DNA of 64,000 nt from NCBI RefSeq assembly GCF_030068545.1, contig NZ_JASJOR010000035.1, forward strand, positions 30,420-94,419, in the 5' to 3' direction. Each line of letters begins with the position of its first letter. The first letter of the stretch is position 1. Made by a program: the position numbers and the translations under genes. The DNA is from Xanthocytophaga flava (GTDB lineage Bacteria; Bacteroidota; Bacteroidia; Cytophagales; 172606-1). The notes beneath the pieces were generated by a model that was not told where the DNA came from, searched no databases, and worked only from the letters and a program-made list of their open reading frames with translations. Of the stretch, positions 44,842 through 53,939 are shown piece by piece.

Positions 44842-46983
44842 ATGAAGAAAAAGAATCAGATAAACCGGAGAGATTTTCTAAAAGCAGGAACCTTGGCTGG
44901 TGGTGGACTACTAATATCCATATTATTGCCTCCCACAATTAAAAACTATACATCACCTTCTGCATTTTCTCCGCATGCTTTCCTCCGTATTGATGAAGAT
45001 GAAGATAACTCTATACATATCATTTTATCCAAGGTAGAAATGGGGCAAGGTATATGGACTACCTTACCTATGCTTATTGCGGAAGAACTGGATTGCGATT
45101 GGAAAAACATACAGATTACTCACAGCCCACCTGGTAAAAAAGAAGATTTTCAACTGCCTCCTGTTGAACAAAGCACAGGAGGTTCTAGCTCAACTACTTC
45201 CGAATTTGACCGATACAGACAAGCGGGAGCTACAGCTCGCATTATGCTTATACAGGCAGCAGCCCAAAAATGGGGAGTACAACCTGCATCCTGTAAAACA
45301 GAAAATGGATATGTTATTTCAGGAACAAAACGGGTTAGCTATAGTCAGTTAACAGCAGAGGCATCCAAGTTACCTATTCCATCATCTGTTCAGTTGCGTC
45401 CTCCCAATGAATGGAAGTATATTGGCAAACCTCAAAAACGGCTGGATGCTCCTATCAAAGTAAACGGGCAGGCGAAATTCGGCATGGATATGCAATTTCC
45501 TAACCTGCTCACAGCAGTGGTAGCTCATGCACCCGCTTTTGGAGGTAAAGTCAAGTCCTTTAATGCAGATCTGGCAAAAGCCATACAAGGAGTACATGGA
45601 GTATTCCAGATACCTACAGGCATTGCAGTCCTTGCTACTAATTACTGGACAGCCCAAAAAGCAAAAGAAACTCTCAAGATTGAATGGGATCTTGGCCCCA
45701 ATGAAGAAATTTCTAGTTCTCGCCTTGTAGACAGCTATAGCAAACTAGCAAAAACCAAGGGGAAAGTGGCTGTTCAGAAGGAGAGTAAAACTATATTTCC
45801 AAAAGCAAAGCATGTTATTGATGTAGACTATGTATTTCCGTATCTGTCCCATTCTCCTATGGAGCCACTAAATTGCACAGTGCAGATACAAGACAATCTC
45901 TGTGAAGTATGGACAGGCACTCAATCACCTTTATTACATCAGCAGGAAATCGCCACATTTTTAAAGCTTTCCCCTGAACAGGTTTTGTTTCAAACACCTT
46001 TTCTTGGAGGCAGTTTTGGTAGGCGAGGTTCTTTTCAGGGTGACTGGGTCATGGAAGCAGTACAGATCGCTCAAGTAAGTGGTCAATTTATCAAACTGGT
46101 CTGGTCACGGGAAGATGACATTCAAGGTGGTTACTACAGACCTATGTATTTACATAAGGTACATATTGAAGCAGACGAGGCAGGAAATCCCATTACTTGG
46201 AATCACAGCATCGTGGGGCAATCTCTTTTTGTCAATACACCTCTGGAATCATGGATTGCACCTAAAGGTATCGATTACAGTTCGGTAGATGGTGTAAACG
46301 GTTCTCCCTATCTTGAAATAACACCCAACCATTTAATAGAGTTACATACCACCACAGTAGGTGTACCTGTGCTTCCCTGGCGTTCGGTTGGCAATACCCA
46401 TACAGCTTTTGTAATGGAAACTCTGATTGACCAACTGGCGGCACGTATCTCACAGGACCCTGTTGTGTATAGACGCATGTTACTAAAAAATTATCCTCGC
46501 CATCTGACTGCCCTTAACCTGGCTGCTGAAAAAGCCGGATGGCATACCTCACCACCCAAAGGTGTCTTCCGAGGTGTAGCAGTACATGCAGCTATGGGAA
46601 GTTATGTCTGCCAGATAGTGGAACTATCAATACAAGATCACCAAATCAGGATACATCGGGTTGTATGTGCTATTGATTGTGGGCTGGCTGTAAATCCGGA
46701 TGGGGTCTGTGCTCAAATGGAAAGTGGTATTATTTATGGACTCACAGCTGCTTTGTATGGAGAAATAACTATTGAGAAAGGGCGAGTCAAACAGAGCAAT
46801 TTTCATGACTACCCAATACTCCGAATGAGTGAAACACCCAAGATTGAGGTGTATATTGCCAACAGCACAGCAAAGATGGGGGGAGTTGGAGAACCTGGAG
46901 TACCACCTATTGCACCTGCGCTTGCCAATGCGATATTTGCAGCAACAGGTAAGCACATTCATACCCTGCCCATACGATTATAA
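44842..46983 (+). CDS. Xanthine dehydrogenase-family molybdopterin-binding subunit (IorB-like)
   Basis: The 713-residue large subunit of a molybdenum hydroxylase of the isoquinoline 1-oxidoreductase beta type. It begins with a twin-arginine signal (NRRDFLKAGTLAGGGLLIS), so it is exported folded. Cofactor motifs include KVEMGQGIWTTLPMLIAEEL, GGSFGRRGSFQGDWVMEA, and the C-terminal VGEPGVPPIAPALANAIF with the catalytic Glu. The usual (2Fe-2S) small-subunit gene is not adjacent on either side, so this is an orphan large subunit. The substrate is unknown. Confidence 0.9.
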   Translation: MKKKNQINRRDFLKAGTLAGGGLLISILLPPTIKNYTSPSAFSPHAFLRIDEDEDNSIHIILSKVEMGQGIWTTLPMLIAEELDCDWKNIQITHSPPGKKEDFQLPPVEQSTGGSSSTTSEFDRYRQAGATARIMLIQAAAQKWGVQPASCKTENGYVISGTKRVSYSQLTAEASKLPIPSSVQLRPPNEWKYIGKPQKRLDAPIKVNGQAKFGMDMQFPNLLTAVVAHAPAFGGKVKSFNADLAKAIQGVHGVFQIPTGIAVLATNYWTAQKAKETLKIEWDLGPNEEISSSRLVDSYSKLAKTKGKVAVQKESKTIFPKAKHVIDVDYVFPYLSHSPMEPLNCTVQIQDNLCEVWTGTQSPLLHQQEIATFLKLSPEQVLFQTPFLGGSFGRRGSFQGDWVMEAVQIAQVSGQFIKLVWSREDDIQGGYYRPMYLHKVHIEADEAGNPITWNHSIVGQSLFVNTPLESWIAPKGIDYSSVDGVNGSPYLEITPNHLIELHTTTVGVPVLPWRSVGNTHTAFVMETLIDQLAARISQDPVVYRRMLLKNYPRHLTALNLAAEKAGWHTSPPKGVFRGVAVHAAMGSYVCQIVELSIQDHQIRIHRVVCAIDCGLAVNPDGVCAQMESGIIYGLTAALYGEITIEKGRVKQSNFHDYPILRMSETPKIEVYIANSTAKMGGVGEPGVPPIAPALANAIFAATGKHIHTLPIRL

Positions 46984-47107
46984 GTCTGGTAAGTTGTTAG
47001 ATGAACAAGTTTATTGATTTGGTAATCAACTATTTGCTTTGTAAGTGGTATTCTTGTTTCTTTAATACACAATCTTATCTATCCAAGACTGCTAACTACA
47101 AAACCTG

Positions 47108-48439
47108 ATGATGCATTCGTTACCGTATCTCACTGTATTACTCATTGTGGGAATCGGTTTGATTGTCTTACTTACAACACGCTACAAAGTACCTGCTTTT
47201 TTTTCCTTATTCCTGGCATGTCTGGTTGTTGGACTAGGAGCCAATATGTCCTTAGATGAAACTATTACAGTAATCAAGGATGGATTTGGGAATATATTAA
47301 AATCGTTGGGATTAATTATCGTGCTGGGTACTACACTGGGATTAGTATTGGAACATACAGGTAGTACTACAGTGATGGCGACCTTCCTTTTACAAAAGAT
47401 GGGCAATCGCTTTGCATCCTTGGCTATGAGTATTACAGGCTTCATTGTAGGCTTGCCTATATTCTGTGACTCTGGTTATATTGTATTGAGTGGACTCAAT
47501 CATTCCATGGCTAAACGTGCCGGAGTTCCAATCTCAGTATTATCTGTTTCTTTAGCTACTGGTTTGTATTCTGTTCACTGTCTGATACCTCCTCATCCAG
47601 GTAGTGCTGCCGCCGCTGCTACTCTTGGAGCTGACTTTGGTAAATTGCTATTGATAGGCGTTCCGGTAGCTATTCCAGCTATGATTGTTGGTAATATATG
47701 GGCTATTTATTCAGGTAAACGATCAGTTTCTCTCACAGAAGATCCCCTAGATAATGTAAAGGAAAAACCTACCAATCAACCTTCTCTTTTTGTAGCCTGT
47801 CTCCCTGTTTTTATCCCTATACTTCTAATTGGTGTCAGGCCATTTTTAAGCACACAACTCTTAGCATCCTCTAGCTGGCTAAGGGCGCTTTCTTATGCAG
47901 GCAATCCAGTCATTGCATTACTATTCGGAATAATGCTTGCATTTGCAGCTAAACGAAACTGGCAGAAGAGCGAACTGGCTGAATTATTACATAAAGCAAC
48001 TGAGAAAGCTGGAGAGATATTGGTGATTATCGGAATGGGAGGAGCTTTTGGTGCCATTTTAACAGCTACGAAAATAGGAGAGCACTTTAGTCAATCTATC
48101 GCATTAGGTAGCATAGGTTTGCTTTTTCCCTTTTTGCTTACTGCCGTTTTAAAGACTGCTCAGGGTTCATCTACAGTCGCCATCATTACAGCAGCCTCTA
48201 TTGTTTTGCCATTATTACCTGCACTACATTTAAATAATGAAACAGGCAGATTGTTATGTGTACTTGCTATGGGAAGTGGGTCTATGATGATTTCTCATGC
48301 TAATGATGCGTACTTCTGGGTAATTGCGAAATTTTCTGGCATGGAGATTCGTACTATGATACGAAGTTATTCCGTTGCAACTATCCTTATGGGTATCACT
48401 ACGTTTCTGACGGTTTACCTGCTTTCCAAAGTATTGTAA
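47108..48439 (+). CDS. gntP: GntP-family gluconate:H+ symporter
   Basis: An inner-membrane permease of 443 residues with about 12-14 hydrophobic spans. It has the GntP features VVLGTTLGLVLEHTG-like segment (IVLGTTLGLVLEHTGSTTVM), GLPIFCDSGYIVLSGL, the conserved HCLIPPHPGSAAAAATLGAD and the C-terminal AQGSSTVAIITAASIVLPLL with ISHANDAYFWVI. The likely substrate is gluconate or a related sugar acid. No kinase or regulator gene is adjacent. A terminator starts at its stop codon. Confidence 0.92.
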   Translation: MMHSLPYLTVLLIVGIGLIVLLTTRYKVPAFFSLFLACLVVGLGANMSLDETITVIKDGFGNILKSLGLIIVLGTTLGLVLEHTGSTTVMATFLLQKMGNRFASLAMSITGFIVGLPIFCDSGYIVLSGLNHSMAKRAGVPISVLSVSLATGLYSVHCLIPPHPGSAAAAATLGADFGKLLLIGVPVAIPAMIVGNIWAIYSGKRSVSLTEDPLDNVKEKPTNQPSLFVACLPVFIPILLIGVRPFLSTQLLASSSWLRALSYAGNPVIALLFGIMLAFAAKRNWQKSELAELLHKATEKAGEILVIIGMGGAFGAILTATKIGEHFSQSIALGSIGLLFPFLLTAVLKTAQGSSTVAIITAASIVLPLLPALHLNNETGRLLCVLAMGSGSMMISHANDAYFWVIAKFSGMEIRTMIRSYSVATILMGITTFLTVYLLSKVL

Positions 48440-48470
48440 AAGTATTCTTCTTTTGAAAGAATACTTTTGT
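48438..48470 (+). terminator. Terminator after gntP
   Basis: AAAAGTATTCTT pairs perfectly with AAGAATACTTTT (12 bp), beginning within the stop codon of gntP, across a 7-base loop and ending in T residues. Confidence 0.8.
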
Positions 48471-48554
48471 AGAATTCTAGTTCAAGAATTAGGCAAAAGA
48501 AATTCTATAATGCTATATAATAACAGGAGTTATAAGAAGGGTTTATTTAATAAA

Positions 48555-49223
48555 TTATCCCATTATCTTAGAAAGGACTTTTGTATGTATCTCTTCAAAA
48601 AAAGCATTCAAACTACAATTATATGTCAAATACTTGCCTTTTTTTATATCTTTAGGTTTTGATAAAGGTTTGCTAATAGAAAAATAATTTTCGTAATTAG
48701 AAGTAGAATTTTTGCCGCTCTTACTAAGTACTCTACCTAGTCTTTCTTTTGGTTTTGCTGTTTTAGTAGAATCTGTCTTCTCATAAATAGTTAAGATCCA
48801 TGCATCAATCTCTTCTACGGCTATAGCATAAAGAATGTGATTTGAAATATCTATTTCTAACCAAGTATTTATTTGGGCAATAATTAAAGCTCGAAGTTCT
48901 TCACAATAATTATTTTCTCTTTTATCAGGCCTTGTAATACCATATTCACTAGCTTCAGCCGTATCTATGTGAATAACGATGAAGTCTTGTCCTTCAATAG
49001 CTAAGAAGCCATCAATCAATTCTCTCTTCTCACACTCTTCTTTAACAGAAGACCATGAACCAAATGTTCTTGGATCAGCTCTAAGAGCCTTATCAGTTTC
49101 ATCCAAAGCATATATAGGGCGCAAAGGTTCTATATCACTCTCATCAATTCCAAGCAATCCAATTAATATATTTGTAATGACAGCTCTGTCAGCATGCCCT
49201 TCTGAAATAACTCCAATTCTCAT
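48555..49223 (-). CDS. TOPRIM/DUF4276-like protein, third gene of a candidate defence operon
   Basis: The ATG at 49223 (MRIGVISEGHADRAVITNIL) is chosen over a longer frame. The 222-residue protein has TOPRIM-like elements: an N-terminal strand with EGHAD (Glu8, Asp12), a strand FIVIHIDTAEA (Asp87), and AVEEIDAW near residue 140, as in DUF4276/OLD-type TOPRIM proteins. It starts 1 bp after the stop of the ATPase gene, so the two are coupled. A nuclease role activated by the ATPase is inferred. It is AT-rich compared with the flanking core genes. Confidence 0.65.
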   Translation of the reverse strand: MRIGVISEGHADRAVITNILIGLLGIDESDIEPLRPIYALDETDKALRADPRTFGSWSSVKEECEKRELIDGFLAIEGQDFIVIHIDTAEASEYGITRPDKRENNYCEELRALIIAQINTWLEIDISNHILYAIAVEEIDAWILTIYEKTDSTKTAKPKERLGRVLSKSGKNSTSNYENYFSISKPLSKPKDIKKGKYLTYNCSLNAFFEEIHTKVLSKIMG

Positions 49224-49224
49224 A

Positions 49225-50853
49225 CTAAAAATTTTTGGGAATAGCACCAAGTAAACCTTTCAACCACATCTCTGAAAGCTTAAACTTCTTATCACTTAAA
49301 TCTGATTTAAATTTGAGACGCCGTGTTTTAGTTCGACCTACACTATCTCTGTATACTTCAAATAGTCTTTGTTCATCATCTAATAAATTTAAACCATCAA
49401 GGATAGCGGGATTGTGTGTAGTAATCAATGTTTGTTTCTCCCTAACTTTTGAAAGTTCAACTAATTTAGATATTAAAACTTGACATAAACGTGGATTTAA
49501 TGCTGTTTCAATATTATCTATTGCAAATAACTTTGGGGTCTTATTGCTTATAAAAAGTGCTAAATAAAATAATACATGTAATATTCCTTCATTAGAATTC
49601 TCTGCAGAGAAAGTATTATTGTTTTTCTGCATATAACTATCTCTAAAGTACAATGTTGAAATACTCCTTCCTGGTTTTAATCCTGACACTTTCAATTTAT
49701 CATCCTTATCTGCTATAATTTCCCCAAGCCAATCAAAGAGGTCACAACACTCACGAAGTTGAGTCCATTCAGAAGAATTAAAACTCGCAATTAATAAGTC
49801 AAGTCCTTCTCCATTAATTCCCAAAGGAGTTTTCCTACTTTCAGCAGGAGAAACACCTCTTAATGATTTAGTATTTAAATCAAAAATAGCATACTCAGAC
49901 AACATTTCATCAAAACTATGTTTACGCTTAAATCCTTCCTGAGCCAGGAGAATATTGGCTCTATTTAGCAACTCTTCCCCTGTAATACCAGGATTCATTC
50001 TTGTAATTTCTCTAAAGTGCTCTAATAATATTTCAGGATAAGTTTCTTCTTCTACAAGGTTTATCCATTTGGTATAGATATCATCCAAACTTACTGGAGA
50101 AAGAGCACATTTATATCTCTCTTCTTCTCCATCATTTTCAAAAATCAGACTTATATCTAAACTACTTTTCCGACTATTATTATCTAAAAATGAACTAAGG
50201 ATTAGATCTGGTCTAGCGATGCGAACCCCTCGACTATATAAACCATCAAATGTCAAGTCACTCCCTCTTTCTGCACCTACGGTAGCTAATGCTTCTAAGA
50301 TATTTGTTTTCCCACAACCATTTGTACCTATAAACACATTAAACCTGCCTAGTTCAATCTTATCATCTACAATTGATTTGTAACTCTTGATCTGTACAGT
50401 TTTGAGTAAAATTGAAGGCTTAGAATCCTGTTTAACTTGATTTTTATATTTAATAAAATTCTCTACGGCAACATTCCATTCATCTGTTTTATATTTTTTG
50501 ATTGTATTCAGTGCTAAATAAGAAATCGCATAATGCGTTTTTGCACTCGTTTTCTTAAGATTTGGATCATCAGGATTTAAGATTACCAAAGAATTATCAA
50601 CGAAAGGATTTAAAGCAATCTTCCTAAATGATTCTCTGGTATTAGCCTTATAATTAGTTCCATAATTATTATTAACAAATTCTATTATGTCTTTAGAAAG
50701 TGTTAGACTTTTTGAAGTAGCATTCTGCCAACTTTCATCAGGAGAGATACCACATAATGCAAGTAAAGTCAATGCTGAAATTTTATTTTGCTGCTTTTCT
50801 GGTAATCCAAACTCTTTAAGAATTTCTTGGGCTTCTTCTATTTTACTATTCAT
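49225..50853 (-). CDS. AAA ATPase with N-terminal BsuBI/PstI-type HTH domain
   Basis: The ATG at 50853 (MNSKIEEAQEILKEFGLPEK) is preferred to an upstream TTG. Residues 1-140 match the N-terminal HTH domain of BsuBI/PstI restriction enzymes: PEKQQNKISALTLLALCGIS, NTRESFRKIAL, then LVILNPDDPN and KTHYAISYLAL. Residues 150-542 form an OLD/RecF-like AAA ATPase with Walker A IGTNGCGKTNILEA (about 175-188), a Walker-B-like LFAIDNIETALNP and a LITTHNPAILDGL switch. The PstI nuclease catalytic domain is absent. It overlaps the methyltransferase gene by 8 bp. Confidence 0.8.
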   Translation of the reverse strand: MNSKIEEAQEILKEFGLPEKQQNKISALTLLALCGISPDESWQNATSKSLTLSKDIIEFVNNNYGTNYKANTRESFRKIALNPFVDNSLVILNPDDPNLKKTSAKTHYAISYLALNTIKKYKTDEWNVAVENFIKYKNQVKQDSKPSILLKTVQIKSYKSIVDDKIELGRFNVFIGTNGCGKTNILEALATVGAERGSDLTFDGLYSRGVRIARPDLILSSFLDNNSRKSSLDISLIFENDGEEERYKCALSPVSLDDIYTKWINLVEEETYPEILLEHFREITRMNPGITGEELLNRANILLAQEGFKRKHSFDEMLSEYAIFDLNTKSLRGVSPAESRKTPLGINGEGLDLLIASFNSSEWTQLRECCDLFDWLGEIIADKDDKLKVSGLKPGRSISTLYFRDSYMQKNNNTFSAENSNEGILHVLFYLALFISNKTPKLFAIDNIETALNPRLCQVLISKLVELSKVREKQTLITTHNPAILDGLNLLDDEQRLFEVYRDSVGRTKTRRLKFKSDLSDKKFKLSEMWLKGLLGAIPKNF

Positions 50854-52486
50854 AAATTTGAGACAAGTCAATTGAGATATTAAAAATTTCCGAGATTAAA
50901 GAATCAATATTCAATGGTACACCAATCTCTATAATTTTTTTAATTTTTTCTCCTAGTAACTGGATTAGCTGAAAATCAGGTAAAGGAAAATCCCTTAATT
51001 CAGTAGCACTGACATTGATATTCCCATTAAAAGTTCTAAAATATAGATCAAATAAGCGACTGTTTAAAATACCAGCTAAGCCAAAGGCTTCATTATTAGA
51101 CAAATCTTTCTCTTTATGATAGATATAATTTAAATGATTCTCAATGCCAAGTTTTGGCATATCAGATAAAGTATTACTAAAATATGGAGCAGCAATTAAT
51201 CTTCTATTATCATCTTTCGCACTAAATCTCCTTAAAAACACATAATTTCTATTTTTTACCAATCTTGAAGACGACACTTCATTATTAATAATATACTGGC
51301 CTTTAGGTTTCCCTTTATAACCCACATTTCGAGGCCACGTAAATTTCATAGAGTCAACATTATGTAACCAAATAAGGGGTACTACATCTTGTTTACTTTC
51401 AAAACTTATCATTTCTTCACTTCTAAAATCAACAACAGGCCCAGTTGAAATTGCTAGATTATAAGCACTCAATGAGCCTGTCCATGTTTTGAAAATTTCT
51501 ATAACCTTTTCATCTGTATCTGAAGATGGCAAGTGAATAATTTTTTGATATGAATCGAAGTTGATTAAATCTGAACATTCATACTTTTTAATACGTCTAT
51601 CTTTGATATCGTCAATTCCATTTGAGGAAGATATAGTTATGTCTTTATCAATGTCAATAAAAGGTAATCCCAATTGACTTGATCTGGTGTGTTGTTTCCT
51701 TACCGCTGAAATTATTATATTTTCCTGAAGCACCTTATCCCTTTTGAATGTATCCTTTCGCGAATCAAAAAGATGAATGGTGTCCAGATCTACAATGGAA
51801 AAAAATATTTCTCTAAATAATCTAAAATAATTTCCAGAACAAAAACTTCTTGGTGTAATGAATATTAATTGACCATCCTCTTTTAAAAGCTTTGCAGCAA
51901 TTAAAAGGAAGATTGTATAAATATTTGTTTGACCATAAATAACAGATTTAGTCGCAAGAATCCTTTCATCATCTTTTTGCAGTTTAAAGTATGGCGGATT
52001 AGAAATTATAATATCATATGATTCATGAACGCTTTCATTGTTATTCAGAGAAGATGAATTATGAAGGACAAAGTCATTCTTACAAAGAAAAAAAGTAAAA
52101 TCTATTCCTCTTTGGTTAAGCCATAGTCCTAAATATTTAAAACAATCTTCTGCTAAAGGAAGAATATCAACATCTGTTTCAAAAGCTACTAATTCAATTG
52201 TTCTGATATGACAGTTACTAGATATTAATGCCTCACAAATCGCTGTTGAAAGAATACCTATTCCACACCCAGGATCTAAAATCTTAACCTTTTCAGTTTT
52301 TATCTTACTAAAACTAGCCATAAACTGGGCAACTGCTAGCGGAGTAAAGAACTGTCCAAGCTTTTTTTTGTGTTCACTACTTACTTTCGATGTATAATAA
52401 ATTCCTAACCTATCTGCATATTCAGATGGTTTCTCCTCTCTATTTACAAAAGTATTATTTAAGGATTTTTTAGAATGCGTCATCAT
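50846..52486 (-). CDS. N6-adenine DNA methyltransferase (Eco57I/PstI-like class)
   Basis: The 546-residue enzyme transfers a methyl group from SAM to adenine in DNA. It has GQFFTP (about 44-49), SAM motif I DPGCGIG (71-77), catalytic NPPY in ISNPPYFKLQ (163-166), and the string ITPRSFCSGNYFRLFREIFF followed by HLFDSRKDTFKRDKVLQEN, which is common in methyltransferases paired with BsuBI/PstI-type nucleases. The C-terminal third should be the target-recognition region. It is first in a three-gene operon, and its end overlaps the ATPase start. Confidence 0.88.
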   Translation of the reverse strand: MMTHSKKSLNNTFVNREEKPSEYADRLGIYYTSKVSSEHKKKLGQFFTPLAVAQFMASFSKIKTEKVKILDPGCGIGILSTAICEALISSNCHIRTIELVAFETDVDILPLAEDCFKYLGLWLNQRGIDFTFFLCKNDFVLHNSSSLNNNESVHESYDIIISNPPYFKLQKDDERILATKSVIYGQTNIYTIFLLIAAKLLKEDGQLIFITPRSFCSGNYFRLFREIFFSIVDLDTIHLFDSRKDTFKRDKVLQENIIISAVRKQHTRSSQLGLPFIDIDKDITISSSNGIDDIKDRRIKKYECSDLINFDSYQKIIHLPSSDTDEKVIEIFKTWTGSLSAYNLAISTGPVVDFRSEEMISFESKQDVVPLIWLHNVDSMKFTWPRNVGYKGKPKGQYIINNEVSSSRLVKNRNYVFLRRFSAKDDNRRLIAAPYFSNTLSDMPKLGIENHLNYIYHKEKDLSNNEAFGLAGILNSRLFDLYFRTFNGNINVSATELRDFPLPDFQLIQLLGEKIKKIIEIGVPLNIDSLISEIFNISIDLSQIYE

Positions 52487-52920
52487 TTATCTCTATATTA
52501 TATCAACCATGAACTTTTCCCCTTCCACTTTATTCGTTAAATCTATCAATTTGGGAATGTCCAATGTTTAAACTGTATGATCTTTTTATAATAATGAATT
52601 GAATATCTTAACTTATTAAACAAAAAAGAAGTCTAAATTCAGAAAAACAGTAGGGTAGTAAAGAGAGTAATGCGAAAACAATTCTAGTGCATATTCTTAT
52701 GTATCTTTTATGCAAAGTAAAGAAGAAGCCGTCTATCAGACAATCAAAACTCATTTTGGATATAACATTCATCATAGCAAATTTATAATATATCTGATTA
52801 TGAGCCTTTTAAAATAGAGACTTATTCGCTTAACAAGTAATAATAACTATCTCTCTCATAATAGAATGTAACTTATCTTCAGAACTTTATATTTATCTTT
52901 CCAGAACTTATACTAACAAC
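52487..52920. other. AT-rich intergenic region upstream of the defence operon
   Basis: It should contain the minus-strand promoter of the methyltransferase gene near 52500-52620. Apart from a possible short remnant at 52710-52840 no gene is seen. Confidence 0.45.
52710..52840 (+). pseudogene. Possible frameshifted short ORF
   Basis: An ATG at 52710 reads MQSKEEAVYQTIKTHFGYNI and HHSKFIIYL, and a neighbouring frame continues as DYEPFKIETYSLNK to a stop at 52840. One indel would join them into about 43 residues. The family is not recognised and chance is possible. Confidence 0.2.
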
Positions 52921-53214
52921 ATGGCGTCCTAGTCTCAACGTACAAACACATACTTCATTCTGGTAACAGTCATTGCGATATTACCAGTTGTAATTCCTTT
53001 TCTCATACAAGATATTGTAGAGACAGACCGGGCAATGATGATGCTTCTAATGATTTATACCTGGGTAGCAGGAATTGTATTAATGTCAATAGGAATTAGT
53101 GCTATTATTCTAGCCAGAAAAGGACAAGGTACTATATGGATAGGCTTATCTATTCTGTTAATAGGACTGTTCTGGTCTGCATATATTGTGAAAGAAGTAT
53201 TCTTATCAGTTTGA
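52921..53214 (+). pseudogene. Small three-helix membrane protein with TAG at codon 4
   Basis: From an ATG at 52921 the frame reads MAS, TAG, then continues open for 93 codons to TGA at 53212. The translation has three hydrophobic helices (YFILVTVIAILPVVIPFLI, YTWVAGIVLMSIGISAIIL, WIGLSILLIGLFWSAYIV), typical of a small inner-membrane protein. No other start codon occurs before codon 39, so the gene is probably inactivated by one amber mutation (AAG to TAG would restore Lys). A non-standard start just after the stop is the alternative. Function is unknown. Confidence 0.5.
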
Positions 53215-53300
53215 TTGTGGGGTGTAGGTTATCCGATTGGGCGGTATTAAAGTAATTATCGTGGTGTAAGTATAATTTGTAACAGTAAACAAGTAGAAAC

Positions 53301-53939
53301 ATGAAAGCATTAGTTATCGGAGCCACGGGAGCAACAGGAAAAGATCTTGTAAATATGCTTCTGCAAGATACTGCCTATACAGAAGTAGTTGTATTTGTAC
53401 GTCGTCCCAGTGAAATAACAAATCCTAAATTATCCGAGATCCTCACCGATTTTGATAAACTGGAAGAAGTAGCTGGTTCTATTCAGGGAGATGTGTGGTT
53501 TTCCTGTTTGGGAACTACACTGAAAGATGCTGGTTCCAAAGAAAAACAATGGCATATTGATTATACGATTCCTGCAAACTTTGCAGAACTAGCGAAAAAG
53601 AACGGCATCCCTAAAGCTGTTTTACTTTCTGCCTACGGTGCCTCTCCATCCAGTAGCGTATTTTATTCTAAAATGAAAGGAGAACTAGAAGAGAAGATTG
53701 CCAGCCTTGCTTTTGAGCAGTACGTTATTTTTAAACCTGGAATGCTACTACGTAAAAACACAGACCGGCCAAGTGAACGTATCATAGCGAATGTTCTACA
53801 CTTTGTGAACAAATTAGGAATAATCCGCAAATTCCGTCCACTAGCCACCTCTGTGCTGGCAGAGAAAATGGCAAAAGCCCCCAAAGTTCTCCCTTCGGGA
53901 AAACATAGTATAGAACTGAATAAGATCTTTGAATTTTGA
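53301..53939 (+). CDS. NAD(P)H-binding oxidoreductase (HTATIP2-like atypical SDR)
   Basis: The 212-residue protein has the nucleotide-binding start ALVIGATGATGKDLVNMLLQ, the segment WFSCLGTTLKDAGSKEKQWH and the LLSAYGASPSSSVFYSKMKG-type active site with YSKMKGELE, as in atypical short-chain dehydrogenases of the HTATIP2/YwnB kind. It is cytoplasmic; substrate unknown. Length is typical. It stands alone in a gene-poor stretch after a disrupted membrane protein gene. Confidence 0.85.
   Translation: MKALVIGATGATGKDLVNMLLQDTAYTEVVVFVRRPSEITNPKLSEILTDFDKLEEVAGSIQGDVWFSCLGTTLKDAGSKEKQWHIDYTIPANFAELAKKNGIPKAVLLSAYGASPSSSVFYSKMKGELEEKIASLAFEQYVIFKPGMLLRKNTDRPSERIIANVLHFVNKLGIIRKFRPLATSVLAEKMAKAPKVLPSGKHSIELNKIFEF

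Noticed and set aside
48555..50853. Naming the ATPase/TOPRIM pair as Gabija or PARIS
   Set aside because: Gabija has the TOPRIM domain fused to the ATPase plus a UvrD-like helicase. PARIS uses a different ATPase/DUF4435 pair and no adenine methyltransferase. The BsuBI/PstI-like N-domain is not part of either.
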